Source: an uncultured Eubacteriales bacterium (GTDB lineage: Bacteria > Bacillota_A > Clostridia > Oscillospirales > Oscillospiraceae). From it: a stretch of DNA of 17,215 nucleotides. This document shows, piece after piece, positions 1-7,120 of the stretch. Location: assembly GCA_900319835.1 (NCBI GenBank), contig ONPY01000053.1, positions 1 to 17,215 on the forward strand, written 5' to 3'. The stretch's first letter is position 1; each line of letters begins with the position of its first letter. Position numbers and translations under genes: made by a program. Below the pieces are notes generated by a model that did no database searches, had not been told where the DNA came from, and worked only from the letters and a program-made list of their open reading frames with translations.

Positions 1-79
1 CATTATTGCCGACGGCTCCGATGAGGAAGAGGCCATTGCGACTCTGGCGGAACTGATCGATTCTGACTTCTCCGAGTAA
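1..79 (+). CDS. HPr-family phosphocarrier protein, C-terminal fragment
   Basis: Only the last 25 codons are in the window; the start lies upstream. Read from base 2 the frame gives IIADGSDEEEAIATLAELID followed by SDFSE and a TAA stop at 77-79. This matches the C-terminal strand and helix of HPr proteins, where an (A/S)xGxDExxA pattern is followed by a short amphipathic helix and an acidic end. HPr is the small cytoplasmic phosphocarrier of the PTS sugar system; in Gram-positive bacteria the related Crh has a regulatory role in carbon catabolite control. The phospho-accepting His15 and regulatory Ser46 are outside the window, so ptsH and crh cannot be told apart. In many Clostridia a gene of this kind follows whiA, but that is not visible here. 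The gene is followed at once by a terminator, so it ends its own transcription unit. Confidence 0.72.
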   Translation, partial: IIADGSDEEEAIATLAELIDSDFSE

Positions 80-93
80 TCCGACACTTTGGC

Positions 94-128
94 AGAGGCG
101 TGTGTTCAATGCACACGCCTCTTTTTCT
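94..128 (+). terminator. Rho-independent terminator after the HPr-like gene
   Basis: An 11-bp perfect stem, AGAGGCGTGTG (94-104) with CACACGCCTCT (112-122), encloses a 7-nt loop, and the 3' arm runs into TTTTTCT. It starts 15 nt after the HPr stop codon. It separates the HPr unit from the TIR gene and rules out the longer GTG/ATG reading of the TIR frame that would begin inside this stem. Confidence 0.92.
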
Positions 129-189
129 ATGGCTTGTCAGTGCGGACGGCCACGGGAGAAATCCCGGGTCTGGGCAGAGAGGGGATAGG
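129..189 (+). promoter_or_regulatory. Leader of the TIR gene: weak promoter candidate, small GNRA hairpin and RBS
   Basis: This 61-nt stretch must carry whatever starts the next operon if the upstream terminator is effective. A TTGTCA at 134-139 matches five of six -35 positions, but the hexamer 17 nt downstream (AGAAAT) is a poor -10, so the promoter is not convincing. A small hairpin CGGGA-GAAA-TCCCG (153-166) has a GNRA-type loop. GAGGGG at 179-184 lies 5 nt before the ATG at 190 and is the likely ribosome binding site, which decides the start. Confidence 0.3.
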
Positions 190-2649
190 ATGGAAGAACA
201 GAGACACTACAGCGCGTTTATTTCCTATCGGCATCTGAAAAACGATCAGGCGGTGGCCAAACAGGTGCAGAACCTGCTGGAGAGCTATCGCCCGCCGAAG
301 GGCATCACAGAGGGAAAACGCATCGGCCGCATCTTCCGCGACACCACAGAGCTGCCCGCCAGCCGGGATCTGGACGGGGCGCTGCAGGAGGCGCTGCTGC
401 ACTCAGACTATCTGATCCTGATCCTCTCCGAGACTACCAAGGATTCCAAGTGGTGCATGGAAGAACTGAACCGTTTCAAGCTGGCCCACGGCGGAAGCAT
501 CGACCGCATTCTGCCGGTTCTGGTCTCCGGGGAACCGGCGTCCGTGCTCCCGGACGAGCTGCGCTATGAGGAGCGCAGTGTCCCAGGCCCGAACGGGGAG
601 AGCACGCCGGTCCGGATCGATGTGGAGCCCGTCTGCGCCGACGTGCGCGCAGAGAGTGAGTCAAAACAGAAACGGCGGCTGCGCACAGAGTTTCTGCGCC
701 TTGCGGCACCCATGCTGGGGGTCGGCTACGACGATCTCTATCAGCGCCAGCGGAGGCGTCAGCGCCGCGTTCGGACCGCGCTGACAGGCGGCGCCTTTGC
801 GCTGCTGCTCCTGCTGCTCGGCGTCATCGGCACGGCTTATCTGAGGGTCTCCGCCGCAGAAAAGCAGATCTTCCACCAGATGGTCCTGGGCCATGTGGAG
901 GCCGGCCTGCGCAGCGCCGAGGCGGGCAAGACCCGAGAGGCACTGGCCTACTACGTCCAGGCACTCGTCGAGGATCCGGACAACGCCATGGCGCGCTCAG
1001 GCGCCCTCCTGCTCCTCCAGTCCCAGAGCTGGCTGTACGACAAGGGCGAGGCGGAGCCCGAAAAGCAAGAGACGGTCAAGCCGCCGGAACTTCTCACGGC
1101 GCTGATGGATCTGACAGCCTGGCCCGAAACGGGGGACGGTGCCTTCGTCTTTGCCGGGGCCGGCAACGTGTGCGTCTGGATGTCCGACACGGACAGCTGT
1201 TATGTCTGCCCCCGCACGGTGGACGGATACAACAACAAGAGCGTCCCGCGCGCGGCGCCCATCCTTCGGGAGGATCGCACCCTGATCGCCATACAGGATG
1301 ACCACGTGATCGCCGTGTTCGAGTGGGAGGGCGATACCTGCAAGCCGGGGCTCAAGCTCTGTACGCTGCGCAGCGTCACCGATGTGGACACCGGTCGCAT
1401 TGACGAGCAGGCCATCGACCCGGAGGACGAGGCCACCAGAATCGAACGGTCCTTTCTGGAGGAATATTACCGACCCGGACTCTTGCGGGACGAGGAGCTG
1501 GAGCTGGGGCCCTGTACGCCCCGCATCTATGCCGATCCTCAAAACGGCTGGGTGATCCCTGTGGCAAACACCATCTGGGCCCTGAACGCCGAATCCGGCA
1601 GGGTGGACTCCAAAAAGACCTTCAGCTCCTATGTGCTGGAGGCGGCCCAGTCGCCGGACTTTTCCGGCTACGCGGTGGTCACCGCCTCCCGCTGGAGCCG
1701 GGGCACTCGCGGGAATATCGTCACGGCCGTCAACGGTTACGGTTCCACAATGGGCGAGAGCGTGGAAGACTCCCGCTATGGCTTTCGCAGCCTCTGCTTT
1801 GACGGCAGCGGCCGCTATTTGCTGTGGGCGGACGCGGGGCTGCTCCAGCTCCTGAATGCCCCCACCCTCGGCCCTGCGGCGCCCGCGCTGCCCGTCAGCG
1901 GCATCCAAAGGGCGGACTTTACCCCGTCGGGAGAGATCCGCCTGGAGACCGCAGACGGCAGCCGCCTCTATGAGGCCGTCGGCTTTTCCTGTAAACCGGC
2001 GCGGGAATATGCCCAAGAGGACCTGGTTACGCTTTATAACCGACATAAGGACCAGGTGGCGGAGCACCTGGTGGAGGATCACAGCGTCCCGGCGAGCTAC
2101 CGCGATTTTGACAGTATCGAAAACGCCTGCGGCTTTGACGGGGGATTTGCGGTGCTGCTGCCCGGCGGCGTGGTGCTGGTCTACCTGGACGGGCAGGATG
2201 AGCCCGCCGCGGAGATCCAGCTCATGCACGGGGACTATGTGAACAACGGTCTTGCCGTCAGTCCTGCGGGCTGGCTCTGTGCAGTCTCCTTTTCGCAGAC
2301 GGTCTCCAACCTGGAGGAGGGAAAAACATCTTTCTGGGCTGTGGAGATCTGGAACTGGAAGGAGAACTGCTGCCTGGGCGACATCGGCAATCGCCGTCGC
2401 TACGGCGCGGACCAGCTGGCCACACCCTGCTTCCCGGAGCCGAACCTGCTCTGCTTCAACGAGAATGCGAGTGTCAAGACCCTTCTGCTCGACGGTGAGG
2501 CGCCGGACACCGAGACCGTGACCGCTCTGAGGGAGCTTGCGGGCATGGCCCTTGACGAAAACCAGAGTCTGCAGAATCAAACGCCGCACTTTGCGGGTAA
2601 ACTGGGAAACTGGGAAAACCTTCTCCGGCCGTATGATTCGCTGCCATAG
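190..2649 (+). CDS. TIR-domain membrane protein with TPR-like segment and beta-propeller-like C-terminal half
   Basis: A protein of 819 aa from the ATG at 190; the longer frame from 100 starts inside the terminator stem and was rejected. Residues 5-125 form a TIR domain: SAFISYRH at 8-15, then RIFRDTTELPASRDL (47-61) and the box SKWCMEEL. Here W88 is followed four residues on by E92, the position of the catalytic glutamate of NAD-cleaving TIR domains such as SARM1. A basic stretch (about 187-195, QRRRQRRVR) precedes one hydrophobic helix (about 197-217), so the TIR domain should be cytoplasmic and the rest outside. Residues 235-285 look like a TPR-type helical pair. About 300-775 is rich in Trp/Gly beta-strand repeats resembling a degenerate WD40-like propeller, and ALRELAGMALDENQSL (779-794) resembles the tail seen after WD repeats in bacterial proteins. 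It heads a tight run with EamA and uvrC. NADase, signalling or defence function is inference; substrate and ligand are unknown. Confidence 0.85.
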   Translation: MEEQRHYSAFISYRHLKNDQAVAKQVQNLLESYRPPKGITEGKRIGRIFRDTTELPASRDLDGALQEALLHSDYLILILSETTKDSKWCMEELNRFKLAHGGSIDRILPVLVSGEPASVLPDELRYEERSVPGPNGESTPVRIDVEPVCADVRAESESKQKRRLRTEFLRLAAPMLGVGYDDLYQRQRRRQRRVRTALTGGAFALLLLLLGVIGTAYLRVSAAEKQIFHQMVLGHVEAGLRSAEAGKTREALAYYVQALVEDPDNAMARSGALLLLQSQSWLYDKGEAEPEKQETVKPPELLTALMDLTAWPETGDGAFVFAGAGNVCVWMSDTDSCYVCPRTVDGYNNKSVPRAAPILREDRTLIAIQDDHVIAVFEWEGDTCKPGLKLCTLRSVTDVDTGRIDEQAIDPEDEATRIERSFLEEYYRPGLLRDEELELGPCTPRIYADPQNGWVIPVANTIWALNAESGRVDSKKTFSSYVLEAAQSPDFSGYAVVTASRWSRGTRGNIVTAVNGYGSTMGESVEDSRYGFRSLCFDGSGRYLLWADAGLLQLLNAPTLGPAAPALPVSGIQRADFTPSGEIRLETADGSRLYEAVGFSCKPAREYAQEDLVTLYNRHKDQVAEHLVEDHSVPASYRDFDSIENACGFDGGFAVLLPGGVVLVYLDGQDEPAAEIQLMHGDYVNNGLAVSPAGWLCAVSFSQTVSNLEEGKTSFWAVEIWNWKENCCLGDIGNRRRYGADQLATPCFPEPNLLCFNENASVKTLLLDGEAPDTETVTALRELAGMALDENQSLQNQTPHFAGKLGNWENLLRPYDSLP

Positions 2650-2669
2650 CACAAAAACAGGAGATCCCG

Positions 2670-3518
2670 ATGAACAAGGAAAGAATCGCAATCATTGAAA
2701 TGCTGACCTGCGCGGCTCTCTGGAGCATCGCGGGCATCTTCATCAAGCTGGTGCCCTGGAACGGCTTTGCCGTGGCTGGGATGCGCAGCCTGGTGGCCGG
2801 CATGACCATCTATCTCTGCATGCGCCTGATGGGCTTTTCTTACGTCCTCAACCGCAGGACCTTGACGGCGGGATTCTTCTCCGGCTGCACCTATCTCTGC
2901 TTCGTGGTGGCAAACAAGCTCACCACCGCGGCCAACGCCATCGTCATGCAGTTTACCTCCCCGGTTTTTATTGTCATTTACTCGATGCTGTTTTTCCACA
3001 AAAAGGTGAGAAGGCAGGATGTCGCCGTGGTGCTCTGCACCATGCTCGGCATCGCCCTGTTCTTCGTTGACCAGTTGGCTCCTGGCTATGTGCTGGGCAA
3101 TCTCGTGGGCATCGCCGCCGGCATGTTTATGGCGGGGATGTTCGTCACGGTGGGGGAGATCGAGCCGGAGGAGCGCTTTTCCGGCATCCTTAACGGCCAG
3201 ATCCTCACCTTTCTGGTGGGCCTGCCCTTCTTCCTCGTGACAAAGCCCGCGCTCACAGCCACGGCGCTGATCTCCATTTTGATCCTGGGCGTGTTTCAGC
3301 TGGGCATCTCCTATGTGCTGTATGTCCGCTCCACCAGATACTGTCCGCCTCTGGCCTGCAATCTGCTGGGCGCGCTTGAGCCGCTTCTCAATCCCGTCTG
3401 GGTTTTCCTCTTTGACGGGGAGCGGCCCGGCCTCTTCGCCCTGCTCGGCTCGGTGGTGGTCATCGTCTCCATCACCCTCTGGTGTATCTTCGGCCAGGCG
3501 AAAACACAGGAAGCATAA
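2670..3518 (+). CDS. EamA/DMT-family membrane transporter
   Basis: A 282-aa, very hydrophobic protein with about ten membrane helices in two halves, the length and layout of drug/metabolite transporter (EamA) proteins. The first half opens with a helix carrying WSIAGIFIKL (residues 18-27) and a second with GMRSLVAGM; the second half repeats the pattern, ending in LGSVVVIVSITLWCIF. These proteins sit in the cytoplasmic membrane and usually export or exchange small metabolites; the substrate cannot be read from sequence. The start is fixed by AGGAG at 2660-2664, 5 nt before the ATG. It begins 20 nt after the TIR gene with no terminator between, and uvrC follows 12 nt after its stop, so the three are probably co-transcribed. 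Whether the transporter serves the TIR protein or is just an operon neighbour is unknown. Confidence 0.9.
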   Translation: MNKERIAIIEMLTCAALWSIAGIFIKLVPWNGFAVAGMRSLVAGMTIYLCMRLMGFSYVLNRRTLTAGFFSGCTYLCFVVANKLTTAANAIVMQFTSPVFIVIYSMLFFHKKVRRQDVAVVLCTMLGIALFFVDQLAPGYVLGNLVGIAAGMFMAGMFVTVGEIEPEERFSGILNGQILTFLVGLPFFLVTKPALTATALISILILGVFQLGISYVLYVRSTRYCPPLACNLLGALEPLLNPVWVFLFDGERPGLFALLGSVVVIVSITLWCIFGQAKTQEA

Positions 3519-3530
3519 AAGGAAACCAAT

Positions 3531-5399
3531 ATGAGCAATCCGGTTCTGGATACCCTGCGGGACAAGGCCAACCGCCTGCCCCTCCTTCCCGGCGTGTACA
3601 TCATGCTTGACGAGCAGAGTGACGTCATCTACGTCGGCAAGGCCAAAAAACTGAAAAACCGGGTCAGCAGCTATTTCCACGGCGAGCACCTGCCCAAGGT
3701 GGCCGCCATGGTGGAGAAGGTGCGGGACTTCAATGTCATTGTCGCCGGTAGCGAGTTTGAGGCGCTGGTGCTGGAAAACTCCCTTATCAAGCAGCACAAG
3801 CCCCACTACAACATCCTGCTCAAGGACGACAAAGGCTACCCCTTCATCCGCCTGGACATGCGGGAGGAGTACCCCGCCATGACGCTGGTCAGCCGCGCGG
3901 GGAAGGACGGGGCCAAGTACCTCGGACCCTTCGGTGGACGCTACCAGACCAGGGAGATCATCAACACCGTCAGCCGCGCCCTGCTGCTGCCGGACTGCAG
4001 CCGGAAATTTCCCCGGGACATCGGCAAGGAGCGGCCCTGCTTGAATTACCACATGGGCGCCTGCGCGGGCTGGTGTCTCAAGGACAGCAACGCCGAGGAC
4101 TACCGCCGCCGCATGACCCAGGCCGCCTTGATCCTGGACGGCAAGAGCGCGGAGCTGATCGAGGAACTGAGAGAACAGATGGAGCAGGCGGCGCAGGAGC
4201 TGCGCTTTGAGCGGGCCGCGGAGCTGCGGGATCGGATGCGCGCGGTGGAGAGCCTTGCCAACAAGCAGCGGGTCATCGCCACCGCCTTTGCCGACACGGA
4301 CGCCGTGGGCTTCTGCCGGGGCGCCAAGAGCTGCTTTACCGTGCTGCATTTTGTGGACGGAAACCTCGTGGGCAAGGACGTGGAGATGATGGACGAGCCC
4401 CTGGAGGAGGACGGCGAGGCCATCTCCAATTTGGTGCGTCAGTACTACGGCGAGCATCGGGGCGGCTGGCCCAAGTCCATTCTGCTGCCGGCCGAGATCG
4501 AGGACGCGGCGGAGCTGGAGACCCTGCTGAGCCAGTACGCCGGACGGCGGATTTATATCGAGACCCCCAAGCGCGGCGAACGCATGCGCCTGATTGAGAG
4601 TGCGGCCCTCAATGCCCGGGAGGAGATCCAGCGCCGCACCACCGCGGCCCAGCGCCGCAGCAAGACGCTGGAGTGGCTGCAGAAGGCGCTGGAGCTGGAA
4701 GCCTTTCCCCGGCGCATCGAGGCCTTTGATATCTCCAACCTCGGTGCCACGGGCATCGTGGCCGCCATGACCGTCCACGTCGACGGCAAGCCCCTGAAAA
4801 AGGATTACCGGCGCTTTCGCATCCGGGACCTGGAGGGGCCGGACGACTACGCCAGCATGTATCAGGCGGTCACACGCCGCTTCTCCCACTACAAGGAGGG
4901 AGACGAGAAATTCAATGAGCTGCCGGACCTGCTGCTCATCGACGGCGGCGACACCCACGCCGCCACCGCCGAACAGGCGCTGCGGGATCTGGGACTGTGG
5001 GTGCCGGTCTTCGGCATGGTCAAGGACGACCGCCACCGCACCCGCGCCCTCATCGACTCCACGGGCCGCGAGATCGGCATTCAGGCCAACCAGGCGGTCT
5101 TCGCCCTCGTGGGGAACATCCAGGAGGAGACCCACCGCTTCGCCATCGAATACCAGCGCTCCCTGCGAAACGAGAGTCTGGCCTCGCGCCTCGACGAGAT
5201 CCCCGGCGTGGGAGAAAAGCGCAGGGCGGATCTCATCAAGGCTTTCAAATCCCTCAAGGCCATCCGGGAGGCGAGCCTGAGCCAGTTGGAGCTGGTGGTG
5301 CCCCGGAGCACAGCCAAGGCCATCTACGACACCTTCCATACGGAAAAGGAGGAAGCAGCATGCGCGTCATCACCGGCTCTGCCCGGGGCAGAAGACTGA
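3531..5399 (+). CDS. uvrC: UvrABC excinuclease subunit C
   Basis: A 622-aa protein of normal UvrC length. It makes both incisions around bulky DNA lesions after UvrA/UvrB recognition in nucleotide excision repair. The N-terminal GIY-YIG nuclease domain is clear (GVY at 21-23, YVG at 34-36). Four cysteines, C156, C170, C178 and C182, sit where the 4Fe-4S cluster reported for UvrC is bound. A UVR (UvrB-interacting) motif lies at about 208-242. The RNase H-like endonuclease domain has D400 (AFDISN), D471 (LLIDGGD) and H535 (THRFAI), matching the catalytic triad. A helix-hairpin-helix pair (DEIPGVGEKRRADLI, 555-569) closes the protein. AAAGGAAA precedes the ATG. The last 40 nt overlap the start of rsmD in another frame, so the final 13 residues, including CASSPALPGAED, look like a variable tail rather than a domain. 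Confidence 0.98.
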   Translation: MSNPVLDTLRDKANRLPLLPGVYIMLDEQSDVIYVGKAKKLKNRVSSYFHGEHLPKVAAMVEKVRDFNVIVAGSEFEALVLENSLIKQHKPHYNILLKDDKGYPFIRLDMREEYPAMTLVSRAGKDGAKYLGPFGGRYQTREIINTVSRALLLPDCSRKFPRDIGKERPCLNYHMGACAGWCLKDSNAEDYRRRMTQAALILDGKSAELIEELREQMEQAAQELRFERAAELRDRMRAVESLANKQRVIATAFADTDAVGFCRGAKSCFTVLHFVDGNLVGKDVEMMDEPLEEDGEAISNLVRQYYGEHRGGWPKSILLPAEIEDAAELETLLSQYAGRRIYIETPKRGERMRLIESAALNAREEIQRRTTAAQRRSKTLEWLQKALELEAFPRRIEAFDISNLGATGIVAAMTVHVDGKPLKKDYRRFRIRDLEGPDDYASMYQAVTRRFSHYKEGDEKFNELPDLLLIDGGDTHAATAEQALRDLGLWVPVFGMVKDDRHRTRALIDSTGREIGIQANQAVFALVGNIQEETHRFAIEYQRSLRNESLASRLDEIPGVGEKRRADLIKAFKSLKAIREASLSQLELVVPRSTAKAIYDTFHTEKEEAACASSPALPGAED

Positions 5400-5902
5400 A
5401 AACCCCGGAGGGCATGGATATTCGCCCCACCACCGACAACGTCAAGGAGTCGGTTTTCAACATCCTGCAATTTGATATCGAGGGCAGGAGAGTGCTGGAT
5501 CTCTTCGCGGGCACGGGACAGCTCGGCATCGAGTGTCTCAGCCGCGGCGCGAGGGAGGCGGTCTTTATCGACCAGAGCCGGGACGCTGTCAGAATCATCA
5601 AGGAGAACCTCAAGACCTGCGGTTTTTCGGCGCCGGTGCTGCAGCAGGACGCGCTGAGCTACCTGCGCGGCTGCGAAAAATTTGACCTGATTTTCATCGA
5701 TCCCCCCTATGACGCGGGGCTGTACGACGGAGTGCTGGAAACCATCAATTCGGTTGACATATTGTCGGATGGTGGTATAATAATATGCGAATCCCGGCGG
5801 GAAACCCAGCTGCCGGAGATGCGCGCTCCCTACCGGAAACGGAAGGAGTATCACTACGGCAAGGTCAAGCTTTGCCTCTACTGCAAGGAGAAGCCGGAAT
5901 GA
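5360..5902 (+). CDS. rsmD: 16S rRNA (guanine(966)-N(2))-methyltransferase RsmD
   Basis: A 180-aa protein beginning MRVITGSARGRRLKTP, the standard RsmD start. The longer open frame from 4997 is only uvrC shadow. RsmD methylates G966 of 16S rRNA in the small subunit using S-adenosylmethionine. Visible motifs are RPTTDNVKESVFNIL (22-36), the SAM-binding DLFAGTG (47-53) and the catalytic DPPY (114-117). GGAGG at 5349-5353, 6 nt before the ATG, is a strong ribosome binding site inside the uvrC end. The gene overlaps uvrC by 40 nt and coaD by 4 nt (ATGA), so translation of the three is probably coupled. rsmD-coaD adjacency is common in Firmicutes. The region encoding SVDILSDGGIII (131-142) uses ATA at I134 and three ATA codons in a row at I140-142, and spells a near-perfect promoter (see 5754-5781). 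Confidence 0.97.
   Translation: MRVITGSARGRRLKTPEGMDIRPTTDNVKESVFNILQFDIEGRRVLDLFAGTGQLGIECLSRGAREAVFIDQSRDAVRIIKENLKTCGFSAPVLQQDALSYLRGCEKFDLIFIDPPYDAGLYDGVLETINSVDILSDGGIIICESRRETQLPEMRAPYRKRKEYHYGKVKLCLYCKEKPE
5754..5781 (+). promoter_or_regulatory. Consensus sigma-A promoter inside rsmD, likely for coaD
   Basis: TTGACA at 5754-5759 and TATAAT at 5776-5781 are separated by 16 nt, and TG at 5773-5774 makes an extended -10. Both hexamers match the consensus fully. It lies in the last quarter of rsmD, 117 nt before the coaD ATG, so a transcript from it would carry a leader of roughly 110 nt. Four ATA isoleucine codons fall in or next to the hexamers, which stands out against the GC-rich neighbours. 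It would allow coaD and the coiled-coil gene to be expressed apart from uvrC. The match is seen; activity is inferred. Confidence 0.72.
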
Positions 5903-6390
5903 AAACCGCGATCTGTCCGGGCAGCTTCGATCCCATCACCCTCGGCCATCTGAACATCATCCGCCGGGCGGCGGCTATTTTCGACCAGGTGGTTGTGTGC
6001 GTGACCTTCAATTCCGCCAAGACCTCGCCCATGTTTTCCAACGAGGAAAAGCTGGAGATGGTGCGCACGGCGGTGTCGCGGTATCCAAATGTGATCGTGG
6101 ATCACTGTGAGACCCTGCTTGCCGAGCATGTGAAAAAATATGAAGGCGCGGTGCTTATCAAAGGCCTGCGGGCCGCGTCTGATTTCGATTATGAGTTCCA
6201 GATGGACCTGGTCAACAAGCGCATCAATCCCCAGCTTGAGACCATGTTCCTCACCGCCGACCAGAAATACACCTTTCTCAGTTCCTCCATCGTACGGGAG
6301 ATGGCCCGCTACGGGGCGGACCTGCACGGTCTGGTACCGGAAGAGCTGATCGACTTTATCGAAGAGAAAGCAAGAATGCGGAGGGAGTAA
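5899..6390 (+). CDS. coaD: Phosphopantetheine adenylyltransferase
   Basis: A 163-aa protein, the usual length. It transfers AMP from ATP to 4'-phosphopantetheine to form dephospho-CoA, the fourth step of CoA biosynthesis, in the cytoplasm. The nucleotidyltransferase signature PGSFDPITLGH (7-17) holds the T/HxGH-type motif. KGLRAASDFDYEFQM and LSSSIVREMA, the second nucleotide-binding signature, are both present. The start is the ATG that overlaps the rsmD stop (ATGA at 5899-5902), with AAGGAG at 5885-5890. The frame could be extended upstream into rsmD, but the protein family begins exactly at this methionine. It is followed 4 nt later by the coiled-coil gene. Expression may come both from the upstream operon and from the promoter inside rsmD. 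Confidence 0.98.
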   Translation: MKTAICPGSFDPITLGHLNIIRRAAAIFDQVVVCVTFNSAKTSPMFSNEEKLEMVRTAVSRYPNVIVDHCETLLAEHVKKYEGAVLIKGLRAASDFDYEFQMDLVNKRINPQLETMFLTADQKYTFLSSSIVREMARYGADLHGLVPEELIDFIEEKARMRRE

Positions 6391-6394
6391 GTCC

Positions 6395-7054
6395 ATGGCT
6401 AACAACGACATCATCGAACTGCTGGACGTCCTGTACGGCATGGTCACCGAGGCGTGGAGCGTCCCCCTCGGCAACGACAAGTGCATCATCGAGAGGGAAA
6501 AGGCCATCGAGATCATCAACGAGATCAAGGCCAATCTCCCCACCTCGATCGCCGAGGCCCAGCGCCTGGTCTCCGCCAGGGATGAGTTCATCGGCAACGC
6601 CAAGCGCGAGGCCGAGGCCCTGCGCAAGAACGCCGAGGAGCAGGCCCACACCATGATTGAGGAGCAGGAGGTCGTGCGCGTTGCGCGTGCCAGAAGCAGC
6701 GAGATGATCGCCTCGGCCGAGGCCAAGTCCAAAGAACTCCGGCGCGTGGCCAGCGAGTATGTAGACGATCTGATGCGCCAGACGGAGCAGAGCATGAGCC
6801 AGGCGCTCGAGACCATCCGCAGCGCCCACAGCTCCTTTCAGTCTCTCGGCGGCGGGGTTGCACCCCAGACGCAGCAGGTTCCCCGGCAGGAGCCGCCCAA
6901 AGCCCAGCCCAGACAGGAGCAGCCGAAGGCCCAGCCGGAGAAGGCCAAGCCCCAGCCGAGACAGACACCGCCCAGACAGGCCCAGATGCCCCAGGGTACG
7001 CCGGATCCGATTTCCAGTAAAATCCAGCGCATCCAGCGGAATGGGGAGAGCTGA
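6395..7054 (+). CDS. Uncharacterised coiled-coil protein with Pro/Gln-rich tail (DivIVA/F0-b-like)
   Basis: A 219-aa soluble protein with no signal peptide or membrane helix. Residues 1-60 include PLGNDKCIIEREKAIEII, a compact N-terminal region that I recall as conserved in similar Clostridia proteins next to coaD. Residues 60-145 are a long, charged helix rich in Glu, Ala and Arg, resembling DivIVA or ATP-synthase b-subunit stalks, so such proteins are often mislabelled as ATPase or F0 b subunit. No nucleotide-binding motif is visible. Residues 152-205 are a low-complexity tail built of QPRQ/QPKA units. GGAGGGAG at 6380-6387 is the ribosome binding site, and the gene starts 4 nt after coaD. 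It closes this operon and sits directly upstream of the division cluster. A scaffold or envelope/division role is possible, but this is inference. Confidence 0.85.
   Translation: MANNDIIELLDVLYGMVTEAWSVPLGNDKCIIEREKAIEIINEIKANLPTSIAEAQRLVSARDEFIGNAKREAEALRKNAEEQAHTMIEEQEVVRVARARSSEMIASAEAKSKELRRVASEYVDDLMRQTEQSMSQALETIRSAHSSFQSLGGGVAPQTQQVPRQEPPKAQPRQEQPKAQPEKAKPQPRQTPPRQAQMPQGTPDPISSKIQRIQRNGES
6893..6984 (+). repeat. Imperfect low-complexity repeats coding the Pro/Gln tail
   Basis: Short related units such as CCCAGACAGG (6908-6917 and 6973-6982) and AAGGCCCAGCC recur within about 90 nt of the coiled-coil gene and encode the QPRQ/QPKA repeats. The units are imperfect and do not break the reading frame. 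Such tracts often vary in length between strains. Confidence 0.6.
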
Positions 7055-7075
7055 ACACAAGATACATAGGATACT

Positions 7076-7114
7076 TGCCCACCCAGGACACAAGAACTTG
7101 GGTGGGCATTTTTT
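7076..7114 (+). terminator. Rho-independent terminator ending the uvrC-coaD operon
   Basis: A 10-bp perfect stem, TGCCCACCCA (7076-7085) with TGGGTGGGCA (7099-7108), is followed directly by six T (7109-7114). It begins 21 nt after the stop of the coiled-coil gene and insulates the dcw cluster from upstream transcription. Confidence 0.94.
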
Positions 7115-7120
7115 GCGCTC

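Noticed and set aside
100..189. N-terminal extension of the TIR protein by 30 codons
   Set aside because: It would begin with GTG inside the terminator stem, has no ribosome binding site, and adds no domain; ATG 190 with GAGGGG upstream fits the TIR domain start.
3127..3180. Search for mobile elements, CRISPR or attachment sites around the TIR gene and elsewhere
   Set aside because: No transposase, integrase, terminal inverted repeat, target duplication, tRNA or spaced repeat array was found by reading either strand; base composition of the TIR gene is like its neighbours.
2577..5339. A 920-codon open frame on the minus strand across the transporter and uvrC
   Set aside because: It is antisense to two clearly conserved genes, has the Gly/Ala/His/Gln-rich composition typical of the antisense of GC-rich genes, and shows no motif. 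Same reasoning applies to the minus-strand frames at 997-2691 and 8308-10137.
4997..5359. N-terminal extension of RsmD inside uvrC
   Set aside because: The extension is the shifted-frame translation of the conserved UvrC C-terminus and is rich in Pro, Gly and Arg; the RsmD family begins at MRVITG with a strong ribosome binding site.
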